In this document: piece by piece, positions 19,555-28,303 of the stretch
How the letters are laid out: each line of letters opens with the position of its first letter
Position numbering within the stretch: the first letter of the stretch is position 1
Assembly: GCF_900107155.1 (NCBI RefSeq)
Contig: NZ_FNOX01000004.1
Coordinates: forward strand, 466,391 to 530,390
Direction of reading: 5' to 3'
From: Pseudomonas salomonii
GTDB taxonomy: Bacteria; Pseudomonadota; Gammaproteobacteria; Pseudomonadales; Pseudomonadaceae
DNA length: 64,000 bases
The notes under the pieces: model-generated
Told to the model about the DNA's origin: nothing
Database searches by the model: none
Seen by the model: the letters and a program-made list of their open reading frames with translations, nothing else
Made by a program: the position numbers and the translations under genes

Positions 19555-22280
19555 ACGTCGGTGGCCCTGGGCAGTTCCACGCAGAACCGTGCGCCGTGTT
19601 CGCCATTGCTGACGCTCAGGCGCCCGCCCATGTTCTCGACAATGCCGTAACTCACCGACAGGCCTAAGCCTGTGCCCACGCCAATCGGCTTGGTGGTAAA
19701 AAACGGCTCGAAGATGCGCTCCAGCAAGCGTGGGTCGATGCCGCCGCCGTTGTCTTCGACCCAGATGCGCACGTGGCGGCTGTCGTGTTCGGTGTGCAGG
19801 GCGATCCAGGGGCGCAGTTCGGGGTTCTTCTCGCGTTGGCTCAACAGCGCATCGCGGGCGTTGACCATCAGGTTGATCAGCACTTGCTCCAGCTGGTCGA
19901 CGTAGCCTTTGACCTGCACCGGGATATCCGCCTGGGTCAGGCGCACTTCAACGCCTTTGCCTCGCAGGCCTTCACTGAGCAACGACAAGGTGCCCTCCAG
20001 TGCCTGCGCCGGGTCGAAAGGTTGCTGCTCGACCTCCGAACGGCGGCCGAACACGCGCATATGGTCGACCACCCGCGCCGCACGCTGCACCTGGGCGTCG
20101 ATGCGCTGGAGCTTTTCGGTCAGATAATCGATCTGCACATCGCCAGTGCTCAGGCGCTTGAGCACATTGACGATGGCCATGCGCATCACGTTCAGCGGCT
20201 GGTTGATCTCATGGGCCAGGCCGGTGGCCATTTCGCCGAGGGTGGCCATTTTTGCACTTTGCGTGAGTTGCTGCTGGGAGCGCCGCACTTCGGTGTTGTC
20301 GCGGCCCACGGCCTGCACTTCGACCAGGGCGCCGTGCTCATCGAAGACGCCTCGGTCCGACCACACCCACCAGGCATGTTCGCGGCCGGGCAATTGCAGG
20401 CTGATTTCCGCCGTGCTCACCGGGAACTCCGGCGTCAACTGCTGGATGCGTTGCACAAACGCTTCGCGCTGTTCGGTCGACAGCCATTCTCCCAGGTTCA
20501 CCCCGCGCAACTGCGCAGGCGGGCACTCCAGGTAATTGGCCAGCGGCGTGTTGCCGAAGGTCAGGGTCAGGTCCGGGCGATAGCGGCAGATCATCGCCGG
20601 GGAGTCTTCGACGAGGATGCGGTAACGCTCCTCGCTGTCCTTGACCTGCTGGGCGGCCAGCGTCGCTTCGGTCACATCCAGCCACAGGCCGACGGCTTCG
20701 ACCGGCACGCCCAGGTCGTCGCGCAGCAGCTTGGCTTCGTCGAGCAGCCAGTGGTAATCCCCGTGGGTGTCTTGCACGCGGTAACGGCTGCGCACGCTGC
20801 CTTCACGCAGCAGTTGGCGGGTGCGCTGGAAGTACAGGTCGCGGTCGTCCGGGTGTACCCATTGCACCAGGCTGTCATGGGTGCATTCGGCGAGGGTGCG
20901 ACCGAGCAAGGGCAGCAGGCTGTGACTGAAAAACACCGGTTGCAGCGCGCCATTCATATAGCGCTGCACATAGATCACCGCCGGTGAGCTGGCGATCAGG
21001 TTGTCCAGGCGCGCGCGGGCGGCGTCGGCTTGCAGTTGCTGGTTCTGGATGTCGCTGATGTCGAGCATAAAGCCGACCCAGCGCCGCTGTTCACCGGCGC
21101 CCAGCACCTGGCCCTGCACGCGATACCAGGTCGGCGTGGCGCCGTCGCCACGGTTCAGGCGCACGCTGGCGAGCAAGGGTTTGCCGAGGGTTTGCAGGTC
21201 GCGCAGGCGGCTGTGCAGCTCCTGGCGGTCGGCCGGGTGGATGTGGTTCAGCCACGCCTCGAGGGGTTGCCGGGTCGGGCCGTCTTCCGGGTCGAGGTTG
21301 CGCATCAATTGGGCGGCAAGCTGGATTTCGTCGCTGGCGGGCAACAACTCAAACCAGCCCGTGCCCAACAGGCCTTGCAACGCTTCCTGGCGTTCGAGTT
21401 GTTGATGGTGACGGTGTTCGCGCAGGCGGCTGAGCAAGGGCGCGGCGAGGGCGGCGGCGAGGTTCAGCCAGTCGCGGTCGTTGCTGTGTGGCTGGCCGCT
21501 GTAGGCGCCGCACAGCAGCCAGGCGGCGATACCTTGACCGTCGCGATAGGGCACGAGGAAGCCATCGGCATTGCCGAAAATGCTGTGCAAACGCGGGTGC
21601 TCGCCGCGCCCATAAGGGGCTTGCAGGCTCAGCGGCGTGGTGCCGTTGAGGCTGTCCAGGCAGGTGCCCAGGCGCTGGCCGGTGTGCCAGAACAGCGGCG
21701 CGTCATGATTGGCGTACTGGCTGTAAATCACCCAGCCCTGGTCTTCTTGATCGAGCAGGGCCAGGGCCACACAGGGAATACGCCAGCGTTGCGCCACACT
21801 GCACAACTGTTCGTTGAACACCTCGGGCAGGCGGCTGAGGCTGCACACGCGCAGTTGCTCACTGACGCGGCTGGTCAATTGGTGGTTCTGTTCGCGCTGC
21901 TCGGCCAATTGCCGGCTGCCGAGCAAGTCGCCAATGTCTACGGCGTGCAGCAGCCAGCCATTGTCATAGGGTTCAAGCGTGCCGCGGGTGTGCAGGATTT
22001 GCCCGGCGATCCCGTGGAAATCCAGGTCGAGGCTGTGGCGCTGCCAGTCGGCGGGCACGCCTTCAACCGTCACGGCGCTATGGGTACTCAGCAGCGCTTG
22101 CAAGCGCGGCGAGTTAACCAGTGGCGGCAACTGTGGGCGCAGCGTGCCGTTGAGGTCGAGCACGCGGCCCTGGCTGTCCAGGTGCACGTGCAGCCCGGCA
22201 GACGGCGGCGCGGGCGGGTCGATGTCCAGCGCACCATTGCGACCGAGCAGGCGCCCGAACAACCTGTCCCCCGAGGTCAA
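19551..22280 (-). CDS. pprA: PAS-domain sensor histidine kinase PprA
   Basis: A 909-residue sensor kinase. It has no evident membrane helix and contains a GAF-like region at about residues 145-300, several PAS/PAC domains at about 310-660, and a histidine kinase core. The phospho-acceptor is His690 in [10 protein letters not shown]. The N-box ([10 protein letters not shown]) and G-boxes ([20 protein letters not shown]) are intact. Length, order and neighbours match PprA, partner of PprB in P. aeruginosa. The start reads TTG 22280 and overlaps the tadF stop (TTGA); no good ATG exists nearby, so translation is probably coupled to tadF. Confidence 0.9.
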   Translation of the reverse strand: MTSGDRLFGRLLGRNGALDIDPPAPPSAGLHVHLDSQGRVLDLNGTLRPQLPPLVNSPRLQALLSTHSAVTVEGVPADWQRHSLDLDFHGIAGQILHTRGTLEPYDNGWLLHAVDIGDLLGSRQLAEQREQNHQLTSRVSEQLRVCSLSRLPEVFNEQLCSVAQRWRIPCVALALLDQEDQGWVIYSQYANHDAPLFWHTGQRLGTCLDSLNGTTPLSLQAPYGRGEHPRLHSIFGNADGFLVPYRDGQGIAAWLLCGAYSGQPHSNDRDWLNLAAALAAPLLSRLREHRHHQQLERQEALQGLLGTGWFELLPASDEIQLAAQLMRNLDPEDGPTRQPLEAWLNHIHPADRQELHSRLRDLQTLGKPLLASVRLNRGDGATPTWYRVQGQVLGAGEQRRWVGFMLDISDIQNQQLQADAARARLDNLIASSPAVIYVQRYMNGALQPVFFSHSLLPLLGRTLAECTHDSLVQWVHPDDRDLYFQRTRQLLREGSVRSRYRVQDTHGDYHWLLDEAKLLRDDLGVPVEAVGLWLDVTEATLAAQQVKDSEERYRILVEDSPAMICRYRPDLTLTFGNTPLANYLECPPAQLRGVNLGEWLSTEQREAFVQRIQQLTPEFPVSTAEISLQLPGREHAWWVWSDRGVFDEHGALVEVQAVGRDNTEVRRSQQQLTQSAKMATLGEMATGLAHEINQPLNVMRMAIVNVLKRLSTGDVQIDYLTEKLQRIDAQVQRAARVVDHMRVFGRRSEVEQQPFDPAQALEGTLSLLSEGLRGKGVEVRLTQADIPVQVKGYVDQLEQVLINLMVNARDALLSQREKNPELRPWIALHTEHDSRHVRIWVEDNGGGIDPRLLERIFEPFFTTKPIGVGTGLGLSVSYGIVENMGGRLSVSNGEHGARFCVELPRATDV

Positions 22281-22717
22281 AACTGCAGGCTCGACTGGGC
22301 CTGCAATGTCGTCGGCAGTTGCGGCACGGTGCCGATGCCCGGCAGGACAATAAAGGGCAGCACCGCCTGGAGGTTGGCCGACGGGTAGTTGATCTGCACC
22401 AGCAACAGTCCACCGGTAAAGGTGGTGGTGACGTGTGCGGCTGCGTTGAATTTGTAGGCGTCAGGAATCCACCCCAGGCGGGTAGCCACCGCTGATTTGG
22501 CAGTGGCCTGTACGGCGGCGGGGTAGCCTTGCATATTCGGGTCCAGCCCTACGCTCAGGCGCACGGCTTCGGCGGTGGCCTGGTTGAACGACTGCAACAG
22601 CAGCAGCGGCAGGCTATAGCTGACCGTGCCGTAGAACACGGCAAAAAAAATCACGAACACGGCAATGAACTCGATGGCTGCCGTGCCTTTTTGCTTCTCG
22701 GGGAGGCTTGTTTTCAT
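22277..22717 (-). CDS. tadF: TadE/TadF-like pseudopilin
   Basis: A 146-residue TadE/F-type minor pseudopilin. The prepilin-like site is KQKG followed by TAAIEF: processing would occur after Gly11, with glutamate at +5, then a hydrophobic helix (IAVFVIFFAVFYGTV). FppA, encoded divergently 72 bases away, is the probable processing peptidase. The start is ATG 22717, with an in-frame GTG just before it. It overlaps pprA by the TTGA junction. It matches PA4294 in position. Confidence 0.88.
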   Translation of the reverse strand: MKTSLPEKQKGTAAIEFIAVFVIFFAVFYGTVSYSLPLLLLQSFNQATAEAVRLSVGLDPNMQGYPAAVQATAKSAVATRLGWIPDAYKFNAAAHVTTTFTGGLLLVQINYPSANLQAVLPFIVLPGIGTVPQLPTTLQAQSSLQF

Positions 22718-22789
22718 CACCGCGTCTACCCTGACGGCTACTACTTGATATCAGCATAGAATCAATCGGCGAAAAGGGATGTTTTTTAC

Positions 22790-23263
22790 GTGATCCATAG
22801 CGCAGTGGTGCTGTTGTGGTTGGGGCTGTGTGCCGTGCAGGACGTTCGCCAGCGCTTGCTCGCCAATCGCCTGACGCTGGGCGCGGCCTTGCTGGCGCTG
22901 ATCTACCTCGTGTGGACGGGCCACACCTGGCTGGGCGCTTCCGTCGGGCAGGGCCTGTGGGCGTTTTTTCTGGCGCTGCTGCTGACCTTGCCCGGTTACG
23001 CCCTGGGCCGCCTGGGCGCCGGTGATGTAAAGCTGCTCGCGGCCCTGGCGTTGGCCTCCAATGCCGATTACCTGCTGGGTTCATTTGTAGGGGCCGCCGT
23101 CGCCAATCTGCTGTGGCTTTTGGCAGCGCCAAAGCTTTGGCCGCTTATGAGTCAAGGGGTTAAAAACCATCTGGGTTATCTGGCACTTGATCCGTCAAGA
23201 AAACTGCCTTTTGCGCCGTTTTTGCTTGTGGGTTTTATAGTCGCGTGGTTTTGGATCCATTAA
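22790..23263 (+). CDS. fppA: Prepilin peptidase FppA (TadV-type)
   Basis: A 157-residue integral-membrane aspartic peptidase that processes the Flp prepilin and TadE/F pseudopilins. It lacks the N-terminal methylase domain, as expected for the Tad type. The two catalytic aspartates are Asp18 in QDVRQRLLANRL and Asp79 in the GAGDVK (GxGD) motif. About five membrane helices are predicted. Start is GTG 22790, with AAGGGA ten bases upstream. It is transcribed divergently from tadF-pprA. Confidence 0.92.
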   Translation: MIHSAVVLLWLGLCAVQDVRQRLLANRLTLGAALLALIYLVWTGHTWLGASVGQGLWAFFLALLLTLPGYALGRLGAGDVKLLAALALASNADYLLGSFVGAAVANLLWLLAAPKLWPLMSQGVKNHLGYLALDPSRKLPFAPFLLVGFIVAWFWIH

Positions 23264-23282
23264 TCGTTTGAGGGTATTAACG

Positions 23283-23294
23283 CTATGTACATAG
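23283..23294. promoter_or_regulatory. 12-bp palindrome upstream of pprB
   Basis: CTATGTACATAG is a perfect palindrome about 95 bases before the pprB GTG, in the 126-base gap after fppA. It may be an operator. The assignment is inference. Confidence 0.3.
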
Positions 23295-23389
23295 TCGGAA
23301 AGTGCGTCTACGTTTAATACGTGGCTGTACAGGAAAATTCGTGGTGAAGGATTAGTCAAACTTTTGGCTTGCAATGCATGGAGTAGCGC

Positions 23390-24172
23390 GTGAACAAGCT
23401 TACCTCTGCAGTAAAAGTGCTCGTGGTCGACGATCAGCCGCTGATCGTGGAAGAGCTCTGTGAATTTCTTGAAAGCAGCGGTTTCCGCTGTGTCCCGTGT
23501 GAATCCAGCCAGCAGGCCTTGAAGCGCTTTACCGAAGACGCCGAGATTGGCCTGGTGTTGTGCGATCTGCATATGCCGGACATGGACGGCATCGAGTTGG
23601 TCCAGGAGCTGCAGAAGGTTGCGGGCAAGCAGCGCGCCTTTGAGGCGATCATGTTGACCGGCCGCGCGGACAAGCAGGATGTGATCAAGGCGCTGCGCGC
23701 AGGCATCGCGGATTACTACCAGAAACCGATCAATCTCGATGAACTGCTCGAAGGCTTGCAGCGCCAGGAAGCAGCGTTGGAGGAGCGTAAGAAAGAGCTG
23801 CAACTGGGGCGCTTGAACCAGAAGCTGCAATTTCTTTCCGAGTCCATCAACGACCTGTACCAGGACCTCGACAAGGCACGCCGCAGCCCGCCAGGGCATG
23901 AGGGTGACGAGGTGCCTGCAGAGGAGGCCGGGACGCTGGAGATTCCGGCGATCTTCAACCAGCTGTCCCCACGTCAGCTGGATGTTGCGCGGCTGGTGGG
24001 CAAGGGGCAGACCAACTACCAGATCGCCTGCGAGTTGGGGATTACCGAGAACACCGTGAAGCTGTATGTGTCCCAGGTGCTGCGCCTGACGCACATGCAT
24101 AACCGCACGCAGTTGGCGCTGGCGTTGTCGCCCAGCAACTCGGCGATGCGTCAGCGAGTCACGGCCCACTGA
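23390..24172 (+). CDS. pprB: Response regulator PprB (REC-LuxR)
   Basis: A 260-residue two-component regulator. The receiver domain has the acidic pocket VVDDQP, acceptor Asp59 in CDLHMPDMDG and the lysine in YYQKPI. A coiled-coil linker at about residues 125-165 precedes a LuxR/FixJ-type helix-turn-helix (LSPRQLDVARLVGKGQTNYQ, ENTVKLYVSQVL). In P. aeruginosa PprB activates the tad, cupE and bapA adhesion genes; the same role for tad here is inferred from linkage. Start is GTG 23390, with GGAG seven bases upstream. Confidence 0.92.
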   Translation: MNKLTSAVKVLVVDDQPLIVEELCEFLESSGFRCVPCESSQQALKRFTEDAEIGLVLCDLHMPDMDGIELVQELQKVAGKQRAFEAIMLTGRADKQDVIKALRAGIADYYQKPINLDELLEGLQRQEAALEERKKELQLGRLNQKLQFLSESINDLYQDLDKARRSPPGHEGDEVPAEEAGTLEIPAIFNQLSPRQLDVARLVGKGQTNYQIACELGITENTVKLYVSQVLRLTHMHNRTQLALALSPSNSAMRQRVTAH

Positions 24173-24173
24173 T

Positions 24174-24209
24174 CACCTGTGGGAGCGGGCAAGCCCGCTC
24201 CCACAGGTG
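24174..24209. repeat. Perfect compact REP palindrome after pprB
   Basis: A 36-base uninterrupted palindrome (arm CACCTGTGGGAGCGGGC, two-base centre AA) begins two bases after the pprB stop. On RNA it would form a very stable hairpin without a T-tract, lying between the convergent pprB and tad operon ends. Confidence 0.9.
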
Positions 24210-24239
24210 ACCGAGTTCGACTTCAGCGATGTGGTCCTA

Positions 24240-24509
24240 TCAATTACCGCTCTTTACCGTCCCGCCTGCCTTCTGATCGAAGTACTCCGGAATCGTGTGC
24301 TTGTAGCTTTCCAGCAAGCGTTGCGCCGCCAGGTCACGTTCGGCGGCGGAGGCTTTTTGCCGGGTGCTTGATGCGGCTTTCCCGCTGGACTGCAAGGTCA
24401 GCCAGCTTTCGGTCACCGCCTGCTGCGGCGATGACGGGCCGGGCTCAATGGCCATGACCGTGAGGGGCAACGCCAGCACGGCGAAGCTGGCGAGATAGGG
24501 CATTTTCAT
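24240..24509 (-). CDS. DUF3613 protein, last gene of the tad operon
   Basis: An 89-residue protein with a signal peptide (MKMPYLASFAVLALPLTVMA), so probably periplasmic. The mature part is a helical segment with Ala/Ser/Gln-rich stretches, ERDLAAQRLLESY and a basic C-terminus. It fits the DUF3613 family found with Tad loci in pseudomonads. Start is ATG 24509, seven bases after GAGGAA; a TTG at 24515 overlapping tadD is less likely. It follows tadD by two bases. Its function in pilus assembly is unknown. Confidence 0.75.
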   Translation of the reverse strand: MKMPYLASFAVLALPLTVMAIEPGPSSPQQAVTESWLTLQSSGKAASSTRQKASAAERDLAAQRLLESYKHTIPEYFDQKAGGTVKSGN

Positions 24510-24511
24510 GA

Positions 24512-25234
24512 TCAATTCCTCGGGGTGCTGGCGGCATCACTCACGGTCGCCACTGGGTCTTTGGCCTTGGCGACGGGAATGCTGGCGCCCTTGAGTTTCT
24601 CGGCGCGGGCCTGGGCGTCGGTGACTTGTTCGGGGCTCAGGTTCATTTGGCTGGCCACTTGTGCGGCCTGCTTCCAGTTGTCCTGATAGATCAGCAGGGT
24701 GACCAGGTTGATCGCCGCCAGCGGGTCGCTCTGCTTGAGCTCCATGGCGGTCATGAATTCGAAGCGCGCGTCTTCCAGGCGCAGTTGGTCGAGATACACC
24801 ACGCCCAGGTCATTGCGGATTTTTTCATCGGTCGGCGCCAGCCGCGCCGCACGTTGCAGGTGCGCCATGGCTTGGCTGTTGTCGCCCTTGGCCGAAGCCA
24901 ATTGGCCCAGGCCGTGCTCGCCTTCGGCCGCCATGCAGGTGCCGATCAGGCTTTGATAAAGCCCCTGTGTCTCGGTGCGTCCGAGCAGGCGATACGCCTT
25001 GGCCTGGCGCAGGCGTACCTGGGGCAAGTTGGCCGGCAGGTTTTGCAGGTTGGCCAGGCTGGCGTGCAGCTTACCGTCGCCGGCCATTTCATCGGCCAGG
25101 TTCAGCGCCAGTTTCTGGTCAGACCCAGGTTTGGGGCAACTGCCGCCCGCTGTCAACGCCGCCCACGGCGTTTGGCCGTTGGTGGCGCAACCCCCGAGCA
25201 GCAACAGGCTCAAACCGGCAATCAAGGCTTTCAT
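24512..25234 (-). CDS. tadD: Tad pilus lipoprotein TadD (TPR)
   Basis: A 240-residue lipoprotein with lipobox LGGC (Cys15). TPR-type repeats occupy much of the middle: EHGLGQLASAKGDNSQAMAH, APTDEKIRNDLGVVYLDQ and the following helices. TadD acts as a pilotin-like outer-membrane assembly factor for the RcpA secretin in Tad systems. It lies ten bases downstream of tadC in the same operon. Confidence 0.9.
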   Translation of the reverse strand: MKALIAGLSLLLLGGCATNGQTPWAALTAGGSCPKPGSDQKLALNLADEMAGDGKLHASLANLQNLPANLPQVRLRQAKAYRLLGRTETQGLYQSLIGTCMAAEGEHGLGQLASAKGDNSQAMAHLQRAARLAPTDEKIRNDLGVVYLDQLRLEDARFEFMTAMELKQSDPLAAINLVTLLIYQDNWKQAAQVASQMNLSPEQVTDAQARAEKLKGASIPVAKAKDPVATVSDAASTPRN

Positions 25235-25244
25235 CGGGCGGTCC

Positions 25245-26138
25245 TCATAAGTGACTCAAGGCCCGGGAGATGCCGATGAACGCCGGCCCCCCGAGCACGA
25301 TCAGCAGGGCGGGAAACAGGAACACCATCATCACCACCGACATCTTTGCCGACATCTTCGACACGAATTCCTGAATGCGTGTGAGGCGGCGGTCGTCGAG
25401 CAATTGCTTGAGCGCCAGCAGCGATTTCATCGCGCCGCCGCCTTGCAGGACCAGTTGCTGGAGGATGGTGCAGGTGTCGGTGAATTCATCCACGGCCAGC
25501 ATTCGCGCGGTCTTGCCCAGCTCTTCGCTCAGTTCCAGACCGGAGTCGACACGCGTCAGGATCAGGCGCAGTTCATAAGTCAGGTCCGGCAGCAGGCGCT
25601 GCGCTTCGATGCTCAGCACGCGCAGCGCTTGTTCAACCGCCATGCCGGACTCGAAGAGGATGCGCAGCAGCGGAATGAAGGTCGAGACCTCACGGGAAAT
25701 GCGCTGCTGACGGGCCTTGGCGGCCCAGGCCAGGATGCGTTTGGGCAACAGGTAGCCGATACCCATACCGATTGCGGGCGCCAGCCACGGCGAGGCCGTG
25801 TGGGGAAACAGCAACTGCTGGCCCACCAGCACCACGCCCAGCGCCAACAACGGCGTGCCGACCTGCAGGGCGGCGAACATGGAGCGTTGGCTGGCCTGGC
25901 GCCAACCGACGCGGCTGAGCAGCAGCTGGGTTTCGTTGTCCAGGCTGACCGAGCGTTGCGCGATAGGGCTGTTGCCCAATTGGCGCATCAACGTACTGAG
26001 CGTGCGTTCACGCCCCATCTGGCCCTGCAAGCGCTGGGCGACCAGGCGCTGGCCGCGCCGGTGTTTGAGCAGGTTGGCCAGCACCAGCGCCAGGGCGGCC
26101 AGGAGCAATACGGCGCTGATCAGCAGTGGGATAGCCAT
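25245..26138 (-). CDS. tadC: Tad inner-membrane platform protein TadC
   Basis: A 297-residue polytopic membrane protein with a T2SSF (GspF-like) cytoplasmic domain between an N-terminal helix, a central helix pair and C-terminal helices. Motifs include LLRILFESGMAVEQALRVL, DEFTDTCTILQQLVLQGG and the C-terminal VVMMVFLFPALLIVLGGPAF. TadB and TadC together form the assembly platform for Flp pilin. It begins one base after the tadB stop. Confidence 0.9.
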   Translation of the reverse strand: MAIPLLISAVLLLAALALVLANLLKHRRGQRLVAQRLQGQMGRERTLSTLMRQLGNSPIAQRSVSLDNETQLLLSRVGWRQASQRSMFAALQVGTPLLALGVVLVGQQLLFPHTASPWLAPAIGMGIGYLLPKRILAWAAKARQQRISREVSTFIPLLRILFESGMAVEQALRVLSIEAQRLLPDLTYELRLILTRVDSGLELSEELGKTARMLAVDEFTDTCTILQQLVLQGGGAMKSLLALKQLLDDRRLTRIQEFVSKMSAKMSVVMMVFLFPALLIVLGGPAFIGISRALSHL

Positions 26139-26139
26139 C

Positions 26140-27027
26140 TCATACGCTCCGCAGCATGCGCCACAAGGCGAAACAGCCCAGCAACTGCATGCCGAGTGCC
26201 ACGAACAACAGCATGCGCCCGGTGCCGTCGTTCCACATGGTCATCAGGTAAGCCGGGTTCACCGCCAGGAAGTAGCCGATCATCGAAATCGGCAGGGCGC
26301 CGAGCACGTAGGCGGTCACGCGGGTTTCGCCGGTCAGGGCGCGCAATTGGCGGGCGGCCTGCTCGCGCTCGCGGATCATCTTGATCAGGTTTTCCAGCAG
26401 TTCGCTGGCGTTGCCGCCATAGCGATGGTTGATCTTCAAGCCCAGCGCAAACAGACGAAACTCATCACGCTCGTAGAACTCGGCAAAGTCGTGGGTCGAC
26501 TCCGGCAGGCTTACGCCCAACTGCACGTTGCGCTGGATGCGGCCCATGGCCTGTTTCAGCGGGTCTTCGGTGATCTCGATGCCGCCGAGCACCGAGTCGG
26601 CCAGGGTGCGCCCGGACTTGAGGCTGCGCACGGTGTGGTCGAGCAATTGCGGCAGCTGTTCGATCATGCGCTTGATGCGCCGTTGGTAGCGCCAGGCAAT
26701 GTACAGGCGCAGCAGCAACGGCGGCAGCACCAGCATCACCAGCAGGCCGAGCCAGCCGGCCACCAGCAGCCCCAACGCCACGCCCAAGGCCCAGATCGCC
26801 AGCCACAGGCCCAGGCTGTCCGTGGGTTTGCCCAGGCCTGCGCGCAGGAACATCCGTTCCACGCCACTCCACTGGTTGGCTTGTTCGCCGGACTGCGGCT
26901 GGCCCTCGGCGAGCCGGCTCAGTACCCGCTCGGTCTGGGCACGGCGCAGGCCGTTCTGGAAGGAGCGGACCGACAGGCCGATCAGGATCAGGCAGATGAG
27001 TAGCAAAATGGCCCCGGTCATGGTCAT
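26140..27027 (-). CDS. tadB: Tad inner-membrane platform protein TadB
   Basis: A 295-residue GspF-like platform protein paired with TadC. An N-terminal membrane helix (GAILLLICLILIGLSV) is followed by a central helix pair, the T2SSF domain (LPQLLDHTVRSLKSGRTLAD, RYGGNASELLENL) and C-terminal helices. Starts at 27027 or 27021 (two ATGs after AAAGGG) both fit; a longer reading to 27120 would overlap tadA and is rejected. Confidence 0.9.
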   Translation of the reverse strand: MTMTGAILLLICLILIGLSVRSFQNGLRRAQTERVLSRLAEGQPQSGEQANQWSGVERMFLRAGLGKPTDSLGLWLAIWALGVALGLLVAGWLGLLVMLVLPPLLLRLYIAWRYQRRIKRMIEQLPQLLDHTVRSLKSGRTLADSVLGGIEITEDPLKQAMGRIQRNVQLGVSLPESTHDFAEFYERDEFRLFALGLKINHRYGGNASELLENLIKMIREREQAARQLRALTGETRVTAYVLGALPISMIGYFLAVNPAYLMTMWNDGTGRMLLFVALGMQLLGCFALWRMLRSV

Positions 27028-27040
27028 GTCCCTTTCAAGG

Positions 27041-28303
27041 CTAAGCCGGTTCGCGGCGCAGTTTATCGCCGGCGGGGTTGACCGCTTCGCGCAAGAAACC
27101 GAAGCCGGTGCGCCGGTCATGGCGGAACAGGGTATTGGTCACGTACACGTCTTCGCGGATACCCACCACCTCAACCACTTCGCTGACGCAACGACGCCCG
27201 TCCGGCAAACGGGTCAACTGGATCACCACATCGAGCGCCGCGCAGATCATTTGCCGCAGGGTTTTCTCCGCCACCACGCGGCCGGTCAAACCCACCAGGG
27301 TTTCCAGGCGCAGCAGCGCATCGGCGGCGTTGTTGGCGTGCACGGTACTCATGGAACCGTCGTGGCCGGTGTTCATGGCGGTGAGGACATCAAGCACTTC
27401 CACGCCACGGATCTCGCCAAGGATGATGCGGTCAGGGCGCATCCGCAGGGCGTTGCGGATCAGGTCGCTGGCCTTGACCTCACCGTGGCCCTCGGCATTC
27501 GGCGGGCGGGTTTCCAGGCGCACCACGTGGGGGTGGCCCAGTTGCAGCTCGGCCACGTCTTCGATGGTGACCAGGCGTTCATGGGGGTTGATCAGTTGGC
27601 TGAGAATGTTCAGCAGCGTGGTTTTACCGGTGCCGGTACCGCCGCTGATCAGGATATTGCAGCGCTTGCCCACGGCTTCCTGGAAGAAGTCGAAAATGTT
27701 CTGGTCGATGGTCTGCATTGCCACCAGGTCGCTGCTTTTGAGCATGTCCTTGCGAAACTTACGAATCGACAGGCACGGCCCGTCCAGGGCAATCGGCGGG
27801 ATGATCGCATTGACCCGGCTGCCATCCGGCAGGCGCGCATCGACCATCGGCGACGACTCATCCAGGCGCCGCCCCAGCGGTGCGAGGATGCGTTGCATCA
27901 CGCGTTCAACGTGGTGCGAATCAATAAAGCGCAGGTCGCTTTGATGCAGCAAACCGTCACGTTCGATAAACACCCGATGCGGGCCGTTGACCAGGATTTC
28001 GGTGACGGACGGGTCGCGCAGCAACACTTCCAGCGGGCCGAAACCGGTCAGCTCATCGACGATCTCTTCGGCCAGGCGTTCCATCTCATACCGGGAAATC
28101 GCCAGGTGCATGCGGTTGATGTATTCGGCCACTTTGTCGATGACAAACTGCGCCAACAGCGGGCGTGAACCCTCCAGCAAATTTTTCCCCGACTCCTCGA
28201 TGGCATCGATGATGTAGCGATGCAGCACCAGCTTGAGCCCGTCGTGGTCAGTGTTGCCACCCAGGCTGCGGGCGGGGGCGCCGAAGAGTTTTTCACCGTT
28301 CAT
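27041..28303 (-). CDS. tadA: Tad pilus ATPase TadA (CpaF-type)
   Basis: A 420-residue secretion ATPase of the GspE/CpaF family that powers Flp pilus assembly and possibly retraction. The Walker A motif GGTGTGKTT has its lysine at residue 227. The Walker B region reads RMRPDRIILGEIRG, and the Asp/His box segments are present. An N-terminal helical domain typical of CpaF (FGPLEVLLRDPSVTEILVNG) precedes the core. Its start overlaps the tadZ stop by ATGA. Confidence 0.95.
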   Translation of the reverse strand: MNGEKLFGAPARSLGGNTDHDGLKLVLHRYIIDAIEESGKNLLEGSRPLLAQFVIDKVAEYINRMHLAISRYEMERLAEEIVDELTGFGPLEVLLRDPSVTEILVNGPHRVFIERDGLLHQSDLRFIDSHHVERVMQRILAPLGRRLDESSPMVDARLPDGSRVNAIIPPIALDGPCLSIRKFRKDMLKSSDLVAMQTIDQNIFDFFQEAVGKRCNILISGGTGTGKTTLLNILSQLINPHERLVTIEDVAELQLGHPHVVRLETRPPNAEGHGEVKASDLIRNALRMRPDRIILGEIRGVEVLDVLTAMNTGHDGSMSTVHANNAADALLRLETLVGLTGRVVAEKTLRQMICAALDVVIQLTRLPDGRRCVSEVVEVVGIREDVYVTNTLFRHDRRTGFGFLREAVNPAGDKLRREPA

